This document shows, piece after piece, positions 1-9,578 of a DNA stretch of 25,701 nt (position 1 is the first letter of the stretch; each line of letters starts with the position of its first letter). The position numbers were made by a program, and so were the translations under genes. This DNA is from Rhizophlyctis rosea (taxonomy: Eukaryota > Chytridiomycota > Chytridiomycetes > Rhizophlyctidales > Rhizophlyctidaceae). Below the pieces are notes generated by a model. It did not search any database and was not told the origin of the DNA. It worked only from the letters and a program-made list of their open reading frames with translations. The DNA is taken from the NCBI GenBank assembly GCA_027596075.1, contig JADGJC010000456.1:1-25701 (forward strand). Reading direction: 5' to 3'.

Positions 1-2156
1 CCATATCCTTCCCATCCCACTTCCCTCCAAACTTCCAAAACCTCTCCTCCAAAACCTCACACCCCCTCCACTTAGGCCTCGCCCACTCCGGCGGCGGCGT
101 CTCAAATTCCCACGCAACTCCCGACACCCCATCAACCCTCTTCTTAGAATACCGAATCGAATGCAACCAAATCTGTAAATACTCCGGCTTGGGATCCTCG
201 CGCATGAAGCCTCGACGTTTTTCCGTGCAGTCGCGGCAGCATTCGATCGCGAGGATTTCTTGGGGTGTTAGGGTGGATTTCATGGGTGAGGGACCGGAGC
301 GGGGGAGGCGTGGAAGTGGAGTGGTGGAGGTGGAAGGAGACCCTTCTCCTTCCTTCACCGCACCGTCCTTCTCCTCCTCCTCCCTTCCCTCGACCTCCTC
401 CGCATTCCCATCCTCCAACGGCTTGAACCATTCTTTGTACGCCGCAAGCACACTTTCAGCGTCATGCGGGAGCACTTCATGTTCCAGCTGTACATATCCC
501 TTCTCCAGAAGTTTGTCCACCACTTCTTTAGCCCCCTCTTCCGACACGCCGTCCTTGCCAAGTTTCGGTCCCCAAAAGTCCGTGCAATAGACCGGGTCGT
601 TGGCAATGGGATAGCCAAGATATTGTAGATGGACGCGGATTTGATGCGTGCGACCAGTGAAGGGACGGCCTGATGTCGTATGTTATACGAAATGTGTTTG
701 GAAACTTCAAATAGTCGTCAATACTCACACCACACAACACTGGTCCGCCCATTGTACGAAAGACGCTTGAACCCAGTGCGACAATACTTCCCATCCGGAT
801 GAATCGTGTTCACTCCCAACTTGAAAGACACCGTCTTGATAGGCTGTGTACATTCAAAATAATCCCTACTCGACAAGGAGATCAGCTACACCGTTCAGAC
901 GTTGCCCCTCAGTGATTACTTTTTCCAATGTGACAGACGGCTCCAACGTCGCACATACTTTGGAAATTCACCACGGACGCGGGCCAGATAATGTTTATCA
1001 ACCTGGCGTTTTTGCATGTCGTTCATGAGAAGGGTACATGCGGCCTTTTTACGTGCCATCAGGCAGATTCCGGAGGTGAGACGGTCGATGCGGTTTACGG
1101 CTGAGTGTTGTAAGTCAGCTGGATGGTCGGACTTGATGCAAATGATTGGCACTTACGGTACAGCTCTGTGATTTCTGGATAATCATGACGCAATATGTGG
1201 AGAAGGGTATTGTGATGGTAGCGGCCGGTCGGATGGATCTAGAGTACGAATCGATTAGTTGATGATCGCCCTACACTATGCCTGAAGATTATCACTCACC
1301 GGAATGGACGACGGTTTACTGATCACGACGATATCATCAGCCAACTCCGCCCGAGCCGTTGGATCATCCTTATTCTTGCGATTGACTATTTCAACAGCGT
1401 CGGCGGATACAGGTGGTTCGTGGCGATGGATCAAATGCTCCACCAAGTCGGCATTCTTGAGAACATAATCCAACGACTTGATTTCACCATTGACGGTGAT
1501 TGCTCCGACCTCAATGGCTTGTTTCTGGAAAGTTAACGGCATCAGACGACTGCTTCTGGATACCGGTTATGCAGTGAACGACATACGTAGTACTCCTTTG
1601 GCTTGTCCTGGAACTCAGACGAAAAGACTTCGTAGATGGTGCGGTTGAGCCAACGGCCTTTTGCGAACGTTTGGAACTTGAAGAAGTAAGGGAAAACTTT
1701 GCGCAAACCTAAACGTAAATCGCGATGAGACTGTGAATCCGCGAACCCATGCTGGAGCCATCCACTACGCACCATCTTCAAAGTAGTAATGGCAGTTCTG
1801 GAGCTCTTTCTTCTCGCTCGACGCAAAGTCCCTCCGTTTCTTTACCTACAAAGCAAGGTCAGCTCCGGCCCGAGACCAAGTGCATGCATCATTTGACACA
1901 CCGGTTTGTCCTTCGAGATCGCACCATCATCAGGAATTTCCAGAACGGAGCAGACGGGCTCGATTTTCACAGGTTTGACTCTAGGTCGTTTATCTTCGTG
2001 TACATCCTGTTCCTCTTGCAGGCCGGCGAAATGTTCCTCAAGAAGAGCAGATAGTTCAAGATCGCAGTTGGGGTCTTCTGATTCGGCAGGATCGATGTCA
2101 ACACTTGGCCTCTTGCCGAGTACTGAGGGGCCATCTGTTTCGATTGTATCTCCCAT
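1..2156 (-). CDS. PUS9: RluA-family tRNA pseudouridine synthase (Pus9/Rib2/RPUSD2 type), C-terminus truncated by window edge
   Basis: Exons, on the reverse strand: 2156-1902, 1845-1773, 1708-1587, 1524-1300, 1238-1157, 1100-959, 865-729 and 669-1 (runs off the edge); all joins keep frame, giving about 568 visible residues. After an acidic, probably disordered N-terminus of about 90 residues comes the eukaryotic RluA-type entry motif YYFEDGLRKVFPYF, then an S4-like region (KQAIEVGAITVNG) and SIPIHPTGRYHHNTLLHIL. The catalytic motif is RIDRLTSG, with the nucleophile Asp near residue 258, followed by TGRTHQIRVHLQYLG. The tail has a CCRDC motif and PEYLQIWLHSIRY, as in RPUSD2/Pus9 relatives. The family isomerises uridine to pseudouridine at position 32 of cytosolic or mitochondrial tRNAs; which applies here cannot be told, and no riboflavin deaminase domain is visible. 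The start is the ATG at 2156; an in-frame TTG at 2177 is not needed. The gene is divergent from the F-box gene. Confidence 0.9.
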
Positions 2157-2426
2157 GTCAGCTCGACTCTTTTCCAATGCAGGTGTGGGAAAGAAGTGAG
2201 CAACGAAAAGCTGGAATTCGAAGGCTGAGGATTTCGTGAGGATGAACCCAAAAATAACCCATCGTGGCTTGCGACTCTGTCAGTGACTGTGTCAGAATTT
2301 TTTGTGGCAAGTCCACCAAGGCACGCCATCCCGCGGTACGGTTGGTGTCGTTTCTGTCCCAAGACCCGTGTTCTCCATCCCCACAGCATTCATTGTTAGC
2401 ATCCCCGCAACAAACATTCAACCTTG
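2157..2426. promoter_or_regulatory. Shared divergent promoter region
   Basis: 270 bp separate the start codons of the pseudouridine synthase (reverse) and the F-box gene (forward), so both promoters must lie here or overlap the 5' ends. I see no clear TATA box. The assignment rests on the divergent arrangement only. Confidence 0.5.
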
Positions 2427-3870
2427 ATGGGCTTGTTTCTCCCTTTCCCGTTTGAGATCATATCACTCATCTTGGAGGTGGTGAGTATGCGCAGGCTCTC
2501 GGTTGCTATCGAAGTGCGCTTACCAATTGAACGCTCTCCCCGAATGCGCGTCAGGGACGAGATGCTACACCTGCTGACAGTAAACGGCACGCGACGTACA
2601 TACGGACTGTGGGCTCTATCTGTCGAGAATGTCGCCTCTTGAGTTTCATTTGGATGGAAGGCGACACCCTAAACCTGAAAAAATTAGTCAAGGACAGTCG
2701 CTTACACCGAAACTGGGTATGTTGGACCACCTTCAATAGGCGTCCCCAAGTGCATTCATTCCATCCCATTGGCTGACGTTGAAATAGGATGAAGGGTATA
2801 GAATCTTCATTCAGGATGATTCACGCCTATCCCATCTACGAAAATTCGTGTATCCAGTATCCAACTCCATGCTCTCCCCCGAAGCTCTCATCTCCCCTTC
2901 CACCTTCGTCTCCATCCTCGACAAACTGAATCCCAATCAAATCACTTCCCTAACCATGACAGCCACTGCTATAAACCCTTGGAATCTCCGCCATTTGGTC
3001 TCATTCTTTAGGAGGGTACCAAATTCGCTGACCTTGCAGCATCTGCACTTAGCGGAGGGCACGATGCCGATCCAACCATTCGAGGATGTATTAGATCATC
3101 TGGCAGCGGCATTGGCAACCGCACCATTATCATCCCTGAACTTCAGTCTGCGCACTGAACCAAAACTAGATTCCTTTCTCTCTCGCCCTTGGCCCAACCT
3201 GAAGACCCTAACTCTATCACATGGGGACAACCTCCCACTCGTCAACATCTCCCCAACAACAGCATCAGCCGTCACACACCTCACGCTCAAATCCCCATTC
3301 TCAATCTCGAAGTTCCCCTCCCTCCTCCATTTGGACCTCGGACATGACTTCGACTACCCCTTATCAACCCTCACTGCACCAGCAAAACACCACCTCAAAT
3401 CCCTAACCCTCCAACACTCCGACCTAACCCAACAAACCCACCAACACCTCACAACCCTCCCAAACCTCACAACCCTCCACATCCGCCCCCTCTCTCTCCC
3501 CAAACTCGAAATCAAAACCCTCCTCCACACACTCCACACCCATCAAAACCTCAAACGCCTGCACCTCACTAAAATTGTTGAATTTAATGGGGAAGATTTC
3601 TTGCAACTTCTTCTCGATGGCAGCGATGTTATTAGGAGGTTGGAACACTTAACTTTAGAGGTGTCGTACACAACAGATAGTGTCTTTAATTCGAAATTAC
3701 GGGATTTGAGTGTAGATGCGGGAGAGGCGGTGACGGAATGGGAAGAGCGATCTGCGAGGGTGTTGAGCAGGGCTGTAGCAGATGGGTGTAAGGTGGTGGT
3801 TAAGGGAGTTTTGGGAGCGCAGATTTATTTGACGAGGGCTAGGATACAGGAGAACTTACCCGTGCTGTAA
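2427..3870 (+). CDS. F-box protein with leucine-rich repeat-like body
   Basis: Exons 2427-2480, 2555-2716 and 2788-3870 join in phase 0 to give 432 residues; the second intron ends with a good branch-site-like CTGAC before its AG. The N-terminus FPFEIISLILEV (about residues 7-18) is the start of an F-box, continuing through YIRTVGSICRECRLLSFIW. The remaining ~350 residues hold repeated short leucine segments such as LKTLTLSHGDNLP, LLHLDLGHDFD, LKSLTLQHSDL and LKRLHLTKI spaced roughly 25-50 residues, which look like irregular leucine-rich repeats. Such proteins usually act as substrate receptors of SCF ubiquitin ligases, binding Skp1 through the F-box; the substrate is unknown. The F-box is weak, so a plain LRR protein remains possible. 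A TGTAAATA octamer overlaps the stop codon. Codon use flips from C-ending to G-ending near 3575. Confidence 0.75.
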
Positions 3871-3873
3871 ATA
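3866..3873 (+). promoter_or_regulatory. TGTAAATA 3'-end element (F-box gene)
   Basis: The octamer overlaps the TAA stop at 3868-3870. It matches the UGUANAUA consensus known for Puf3/Pumilio proteins and also contains the UGUA core of a cleavage/polyadenylation element. The same motif recurs at other 3' ends in this window. Confidence 0.4.
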
Positions 3874-4736
3874 GTCGCATTTCCGCGTTTTGCGTTATGT
3901 ACATAGTGTGTAGGACTGGCCTTTGCAGTTGAGATCAACATGGATGCATATGCAGTATATGTCAGCAAGGGCAACTGAATGATGGCACTGTGAAGATTGT
4001 TGTGGTACTTTTTTCTTCTATTTCGGTGATTTTCTTGCCAAAAAGGATGGGATTCTGAGGCAAAAGGGCTGTTCATGAGGAGGACTGTCCATGATCGCCG
4101 CATCAACTGTTCATCTCGGGAGCAACCCAATGTACTTACGACATACCATGAGCATTCAGATTGTAATTTCCCTCAGCACACATTCAAAAAAGTTCCACAA
4201 AAGAAATTTTCGTGAGAGCAATGCAGGTACCGAATGGGCATCAGCGACGCCAAATGCTGTCGGATGTCAACATTTTCGGTGCCGCAGTATTCAGATCAAT
4301 GTTCACTTGCAGATCGAATTCAACGCGTTGCCAACAAGCGCACCAAACTGCAAAAAAAGAAACCACAAACATGAACGCGCACCCAATTGGCTTGTGACCA
4401 AAGTTTGACCTTCAGCCTCAACGCCCATCAACCGCGATCGAACATTCACGATAAAGCTTGTACCATATCTGTATCCCGATTCCCCGATATTCAAATCCTG
4501 CTAAGAATTCCATGATAATGGCCTGATCGAGACGGACTGGCACTTGCAAATCAATAACCAACATGCCAAAAAAAACCCCCTTTACAATGCCGCCCTGACT
4601 GAGAGAAAGGCTCCAATGGTCGTTTCCCACATTTCTTACACAAGTTCTGTATGGCGCCTGAACATATTAAAACCTCCCAAATCATAAACTAAGGTATATA
4701 CCCCCCCAGTATATACACCCCACTCCCCCCACACCC
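3874..4736. other. Convergent intergenic stretch
   Basis: About 860 bp between two convergent stop codons. The open frames here (up to 105 codons) have no recognisable motif or plausible splice extension. The right end is a pyrimidine-rich run (about 4695-4736) with TATATACA. I see nothing else. Confidence 0.5.
4710..4717 (-). promoter_or_regulatory. TGTATATA 3'-end element (Shg1-Tudor gene)
   Basis: On the reverse strand TGTATATA lies about 20 nt after the stop of the gene ending at 4737. It is an exact UGUANAUA-type site. Sense orientation and position match those seen downstream of neighbouring genes. Confidence 0.4.
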
Positions 4737-7636
4737 TCACTTCCCCTCCTCCTCATCACTAAAAGTACTCAAATCACTCAATGGACTACTATCCCTCGAC
4801 ACCGCCCCACCCGCACCCCTCCTCTCCTCCCCATCACTCATCGAACTCCTCCGACTCTTCGTCTGAGAATCCCCACGCTTAGCTGGCATCCGTGTTGTGG
4901 AGACGGAGGAATTCGGCGAGGTGAAAGGTTTGGAAGACGGTAGTGGAGGGATCTCGAAAACGGAGAAGAGTTCGTCAGTCCGGACTTTCCGTTCTTCGCC
5001 GGAGTTGTACCGGACTATGACGGTTTTCTAGATTTACGAAGATGAGTGATGAGTTCTGCATCCACATTTGACATGCACAATCGCTGGCAAAGGAAAAGCA
5101 AAACCTCACCTCCCCACTCCTAACAACCTTCCCCTTATAAAACTCCGTCAACGGCTCATCCTCCGGCGTCTCCCGATAAAGCGCATACACCGCATCCCCA
5201 ACACTCAACGCCCGTCTCTTCTCCTTCCTCCTATAATCCACAATCTTATGGCCCGGAACTTTCCACCGATCCGGCATTTGTTCGTCTTCGTCGGGATCGG
5301 GGTCGCGCACGCGGTAGAGCTGGATAAAATGAAGGAAGGAAGCGCAAGCGTAAATAAACAAGTAAATAAACAAAGGGAGGGATGAGTAAATGAATAACAT
5401 ACCTTGGTTTTGCTGTCAAACCCATCAACAACAACAATATAACACGTCTCCTTCTCCTTCGCAACATCATCCGAATCCGACTCGCTCTCCTCCGTCCTCG
5501 GAACTGTCACGAACGCCGCGACTTTCATCCCAACTTTGAACCGCTGTTGACCTTCATCCCCACCCTCATCCCCACCTCTCTCCTTCCCCCCATGCAACGT
5601 CGACCCAAACGACGCTTTGCGCTCCTTATCCTTCTGCAGAGACGACGAAGACGAAAGCTTCGGCCTCTTCTTCTTCTCCCGTTCCTCCTCCGACTCCGAC
5701 TCAGAATCAGAATGCAGAGGCCGTTTCTTCGAACTCGTCGGCGTCTTCCCTTTACTTTCCCGTCCCTCATCCCCACCACCACCCTTCTTCGTACCAACCG
5801 ACTCCCTCCTCTGCCCACCAATCTTCGCTTTTTTCGCACGTCGCTCCTCCCCAGCTTCGTCCTCCTCGTCCTCCGAAACGCCAGACTGTCGACGACGTTT
5901 AGACGACCCATCGTTTCCTGATTTCCTATGCTCCTTCCCCTCCGCTGCATCGGCCCCACCCCTCTCATCAGAACTAACCGACGACCTCCTCCCCCCCGTA
6001 CCACCAGCGGCAGCCATCCGCGCCTCCACCTCCGCGATTTCCCGATCAAATTCCATCCCCGCTTCAAAAGAATTCAAATCCGGGTACTCAATCTCCATTT
6101 CCGGGCGTCGAACGGACGCTGAATGTGCTTTCGGTCTGTCTTTCTCCTTGTCTTTTTCGGCGTGCGGTGCTTTTGATACTCGGCGTTCGGACGGCGTTTG
6201 TGGTTCGTCTTTGACTTTGTGTATCCGCCCTTCTTTCTCCCCACCCTTCTTCTTCACTTTTCCCTTCTCCTTACCTTTCTCCTTCTCCTTCTCCTTCTCC
6301 TTCTTACTCCGTATTGGTGTCTTATCCCTATCTCGTTCTCCATCTTCGGTTATGGACACTCGATGTAGATCTCCTTCTCGTATTGACGACGCCAGCTTTT
6401 GTGAGCGCTCGTCTTCCACATTCCGCCCCTTGAATGGTATCGAAGGTTTCACATCCTCCCGTTCTAGCAGCGGCGATGAGGCATTCGAGACCACATGATC
6501 CTCCTCCCCTTTCCTTCCTGCAGTGAAATCCTTCTCCTTTTCCTTCCCTACCGAATCCCCTAGTGTATTTGCATCATCGGGATGCTCCGATAGCTCGGCC
6601 GACGTGATTGGAGTTGCATGTACTGGAGAAGACTTGCTTTCAGCAGATGCATTGTCAGCGCTAGGCGGTTCCGTCGGAGTTTCTGCAGTAGACGTGGCTG
6701 ATGTTTCAAAGTGAGCCCCGGTTGCTGGTTCCGTATCGTTAGGTTCTGATACGGTTTCCTCTGGCATGGCGACAGCCTCGGCATCACGAGCAGCTTCCTT
6801 CTCAATGGCATCTGAGTTTGAATTGGATTTCTGAACCGTGGGAAGAGGGGTGTCGTGAGCGGGTATGGTGGGTGCAGGCTGAGGCTGAGGCGGGGCAGAA
6901 GGAGGTGAAACAAGGTGTTGTGTTTCCTCAACATGCTGCTGGGATATGCTGGTTGTGATTTCAACGTTTGCTTCGCGTCGACTCGAGGCAATCTTTTGGA
7001 GAACTTCCTGCGGTGCTGGCTAGATGTTTGAGTTTCAGATGAGATGGGGGCAAACGATGGAGGAGGATCATTTACCATCGATCTTTCCACTGTTTTGATC
7101 GAAGATCGCCTGGATAGCTTCTTCCATGCGGGAAAAGGGTCCATCCGATCGCAGGAATGCTCCTGACTTCACGGATGTCGAAAAGTCGGTCAGAACTTTC
7201 GAACTGAAAACGAAGGTAAACGGAATTCAGTCGGTACTATGTTATGATAGAGGACTCCGATGCCAAAACCATGGTGCATCACGCTGAAGAAGGCAGGATA
7301 CAATCAGTCTAACCTTGCAACGGCTTTATCCAAAACCTGGCGAACCTTTTGAAACTCGGCTTGGACCGCAGCGCCCTCGGAGACGGGGTGAGAGCCACTG
7401 ACCAAGGCGGCGGCTTTGCGGCTTATTGTAGCTGATAGAACAGGGTTGTGCTCCACATAGTGTTTATGACTTTCCAGCACAGTTTCAAGTCTTTTGTGTG
7501 TTGAGCTTCCCAGCGTGGATTCCTTGTAGTCTTCCAGCAGTGTTTCTCGCAGAGCGTCAAATAGACCTGTTGACTTGAGTGCCCTGAGCACTTCTGTGGG
7601 CTCTGGGTGCATCGCGGTGGTAGAGTGCGTTGCCAT
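4737..7636 (-). CDS. Chromatin protein: Shg1/BOD1 (COMPASS) domain plus SGF29-like tandem Tudor
   Basis: Exons, reverse strand: 7636-7314, 7203-7076, 7015-5403, 5319-5110 and 5027-4737; the total is exactly 855 codons (854 residues). Residues ~14-78 (ALKSTGLFDALRETLLEDY) match the Shg1/BOD1 domain of Set1/COMPASS. Residues ~180-640 are a charged, disordered linker with KEKEKEKGKEKGK-type repeats and clusters of basic residues. Residues ~642-788 look like the SGF29 C-terminal tandem Tudor: VGMKVAAFV, CYIVVVDGFDSKTK, LYRVRDPDPDEDEQ, VGDAVYALYRET, EFYKGKVV and VIVRYNSGEE. Positions equivalent to the methyl-lysine cage of SGF29 are aromatic here (ALY, EFY, VRY). By family knowledge Shg1 belongs to the H3K4 methyltransferase complex and SGF29 reads H3K4me2/3; that one protein does both is inference. 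The start is the ATG at 7636 just before the domain; an in-frame ATG at 7906 would add 90 low-complexity residues. The Tudor call is less certain than the Shg1 call. Confidence 0.75.
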
Positions 7637-8162
7637 TTCGTTGTACGCCCTTTCTCTACAGGTGCTGCTCCATCCCCCTCTGTACACAAGCGTGGGAATG
7701 CGATGGGATGGCGAAGAAGGATGGGAGGTGGAAGAAGTGAAAGGGGGCACCTTCAAGGCCACGGGGCACAGCGTATTTGTGGCTTTAGCGCCACCATGCG
7801 CCACCACCGCCATGGCGCCCGTCAACATATGAATTCCCAAATTGGGGTCCCTTATCCCCCCTGAACAACCCCTCCCCGAGTGACCCGAGTCCCCTCCATC
7901 CGCCATCGTGCAATAATACCCCCAACCAACGGTCAAGGAGCTTGCGTCCTACGTTTTTGGTGGGGCAGCATATAAGAGTCTGGGAAAATAGTCTATGCTG
8001 CTACACGCGCTGTACCTTCTTGAGTAGTTGACCGCTCGCTCCTCCTTCCCCGCTTTGGCTGCGTCCACTTGGGAGCACTCCCGGGCGCGACTCCCCCTTC
8101 CCCAGATTCACACGCGAACAATTCGTGCTTTTACGTGCACTGCTACTACAACAGAGCGACAA
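7637..8162. promoter_or_regulatory. Divergent promoter region
   Basis: 526 bp between the starts of the Shg1-Tudor gene (reverse) and the glycosyltransferase-like gene (forward). The frame upstream of 7636 stays open on the reverse strand to about 7936, so part of this stretch could be coding if the upstream ATG at 7906 is used. A TATA-like CATATAAG sits at 7969-7976. Confidence 0.5.
7969..7976 (+). promoter_or_regulatory. TATA-like box CATATAAG
   Basis: CATATAAG lies 187 nt before the start codon at 8163. The identical octamer occurs about 92 nt upstream of the ADP-ribosyltransferase start (19402-19409). The position allows a 5' leader of about 150 nt. No transcript data support it. Confidence 0.4.
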
Positions 8163-9539
8163 ATGCTGGGAATGGAGTCACGCGATGGCCGACCTTTACG
8201 CGTTGCATTCTATGTGACAGGTCACGGTAAATATCAATGTGAACACCCTTGCAAACACACCCTCACTTGCTACGTGCGTAATTGATACATGCTTTTCCTT
8301 CTTTCAAGGATTCGGTCATTCCACGTAAGTTCAAAAGTAAGATCAATGATACTGCCGACTGCTTCGCGGTAACAACCTTGCACACTTAGTCGTGCAGTCG
8401 TCGTCATAAACAGACTTTTGGCCTTAGGTCACTCAGTAACAATAGTCACGTCCGCCCCACAATGGATATTCGACGACCAACTAAACAACTACCCGCAATG
8501 CTCATTTCGATCAATATCAACTCTAGATCCTGGCGTCATTCAATCTGACCCAGTCACAATAGATGAAGAAAAGACAATGCAGAAACTAAAGGACTTTTTG
8601 GCCGGAGCAGATGAGATAATAGAGTATGAATCTCGGTGGATGAAAGAGGACTACAAGCCGGATGTAGTTTGTTTAGATGCGGCGTTTTTACCCGCATTCG
8701 TGGCGAAGGTATACTTGGAGTACAAATTCTTCCTTTCAAGCACCCTCCTCACCAATTTGATCCAGAAAGTCCGAATACCAAGCGTCGTGGTAAGCAACTT
8801 CTCCTTCGATGCAATCTTCGACGCCATAGCCCGCAACCCCGAAGAAAAAGCCCTAGCCACCAAATGCCGCGACATGTACCTCTCAACCCAATACCTCATC
8901 CGCCTCCCTGGCTACATCCACTTCCCCGCCTTCAACGCCTCCATATCCCCAGAATCCCACATAGTGGACGTACCCCTCGTAGTCCGCCACCATCGTCGCT
9001 CACGCAAAGACATGCGCGCAGAACTCAATATACCCACCGACATCAACTGTGCTCTCATCACCTTTGGCGGCTTCGAACTCGTAGGTCCCGGAAAAGCATG
9101 GACAGCCGAAACGGTCCTCCCCGAAAACTGGTACGGCATCATCGCGGGCCCCTTCGGCGAAGGCACCGCCAAAGGCCGTCTCCGCTGGGTCCCTGGCGAA
9201 AAGTACCACCTACCAGATCTCGTCAACGCCGTTGACGTCGTGGTGGGGAAATTGGGCTACGGCACATGTGCGGAAGTCGTGGCGCATCAGGTTCCGCTTG
9301 TTTATGTGCCAAGACCGAAGTTTGTGGAGGAGGAAGGGTTGCTGGCGAATTTGATGGTGCCGTATGGGGTTGCGGTTGAGATGCCGCAGAGGGATTTTTA
9401 TAAGGGGGCTTGGGTGGAGTATATTTTGAGGGCTTGGGAGAAGGGGAGGGGGAGGGAGAGGAAGGCGGGGATTGGGTGTGATGGGGAGGTGAAGGCTTGT
9501 GAGGCTATTGTAGAGATTGCGAGGAACTTTTGTAGTTAA
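8163..9539 (+). CDS. GT-B-type glycosyltransferase-like protein, homologous to the N-terminal half of L-arabinokinase
   Basis: Exons 8163-8226, 8309-8324 (16 nt), 8390-8708 and 8766-9539 give 390 residues. The N-terminal YVTGHGFGHSTR (residues 17-28), then ALGHSVTIVTSAPQWIF, SVVVSNFSFDAIF, FLIRLPGY-like YLIRLPGY, DVPLVVRHHRRSRK, LITFGG, WVPGEKYHLPDLVNAVDVVVGK and KLGYGT with a following EEEGLL segment follow the order seen in the N-terminal domain of plant L-arabinokinase (ARA1). They also resemble MurG-like UDP-sugar transferases. The ARA1 GHMP-kinase half is absent: the protein ends about 90 residues after KLGYGT. The reaction is unknown; a nucleotide-sugar or sugar-phosphate substrate is inference. 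The 57-nt intron at 8709-8765 is open in frame, so retention would insert 19 residues; the spliced form aligns better with the family. The last 300 nt change to G/T-ending codons. Confidence 0.85.
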
Positions 9540-9570
9540 TGGGGTTTGATGAAGTGGAAGAGATGTAATT

Positions 9571-9578
9571 TGTAAATA
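9571..9578 (+). promoter_or_regulatory. TGTAAATA 3'-end element
   Basis: TGTAAATA lies 32 nt downstream of the stop of the glycosyltransferase-like gene, on the sense strand. A UGUAA also occurs just before it (9564-9568). Confidence 0.4.

Noticed and set aside
1842..2177. TTG start at 2177 for the pseudouridine synthase
   Set aside because: An in-frame ATG at 2156 is a simpler start, and nuclear fungal genes rarely use TTG.
5525..6067. 180-codon reverse frame rich in Arg
   Set aside because: It is an alternate frame of the same linker exon, with no domain and no splice connection.
5617..6498. 293-codon forward open frame
   Set aside because: It is antisense to the Glu/Lys/Arg-rich linker of the Shg1-Tudor gene; Ser/Phe/Pro-rich low complexity is what the reverse complement of GAA/AAG/TCG codons gives.
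8636..9235. 199-codon forward frame rich in Pro/Arg/His
   Set aside because: It is a shifted frame over the C-rich part of the glycosyltransferase-like gene, whose true frame has conserved motifs.
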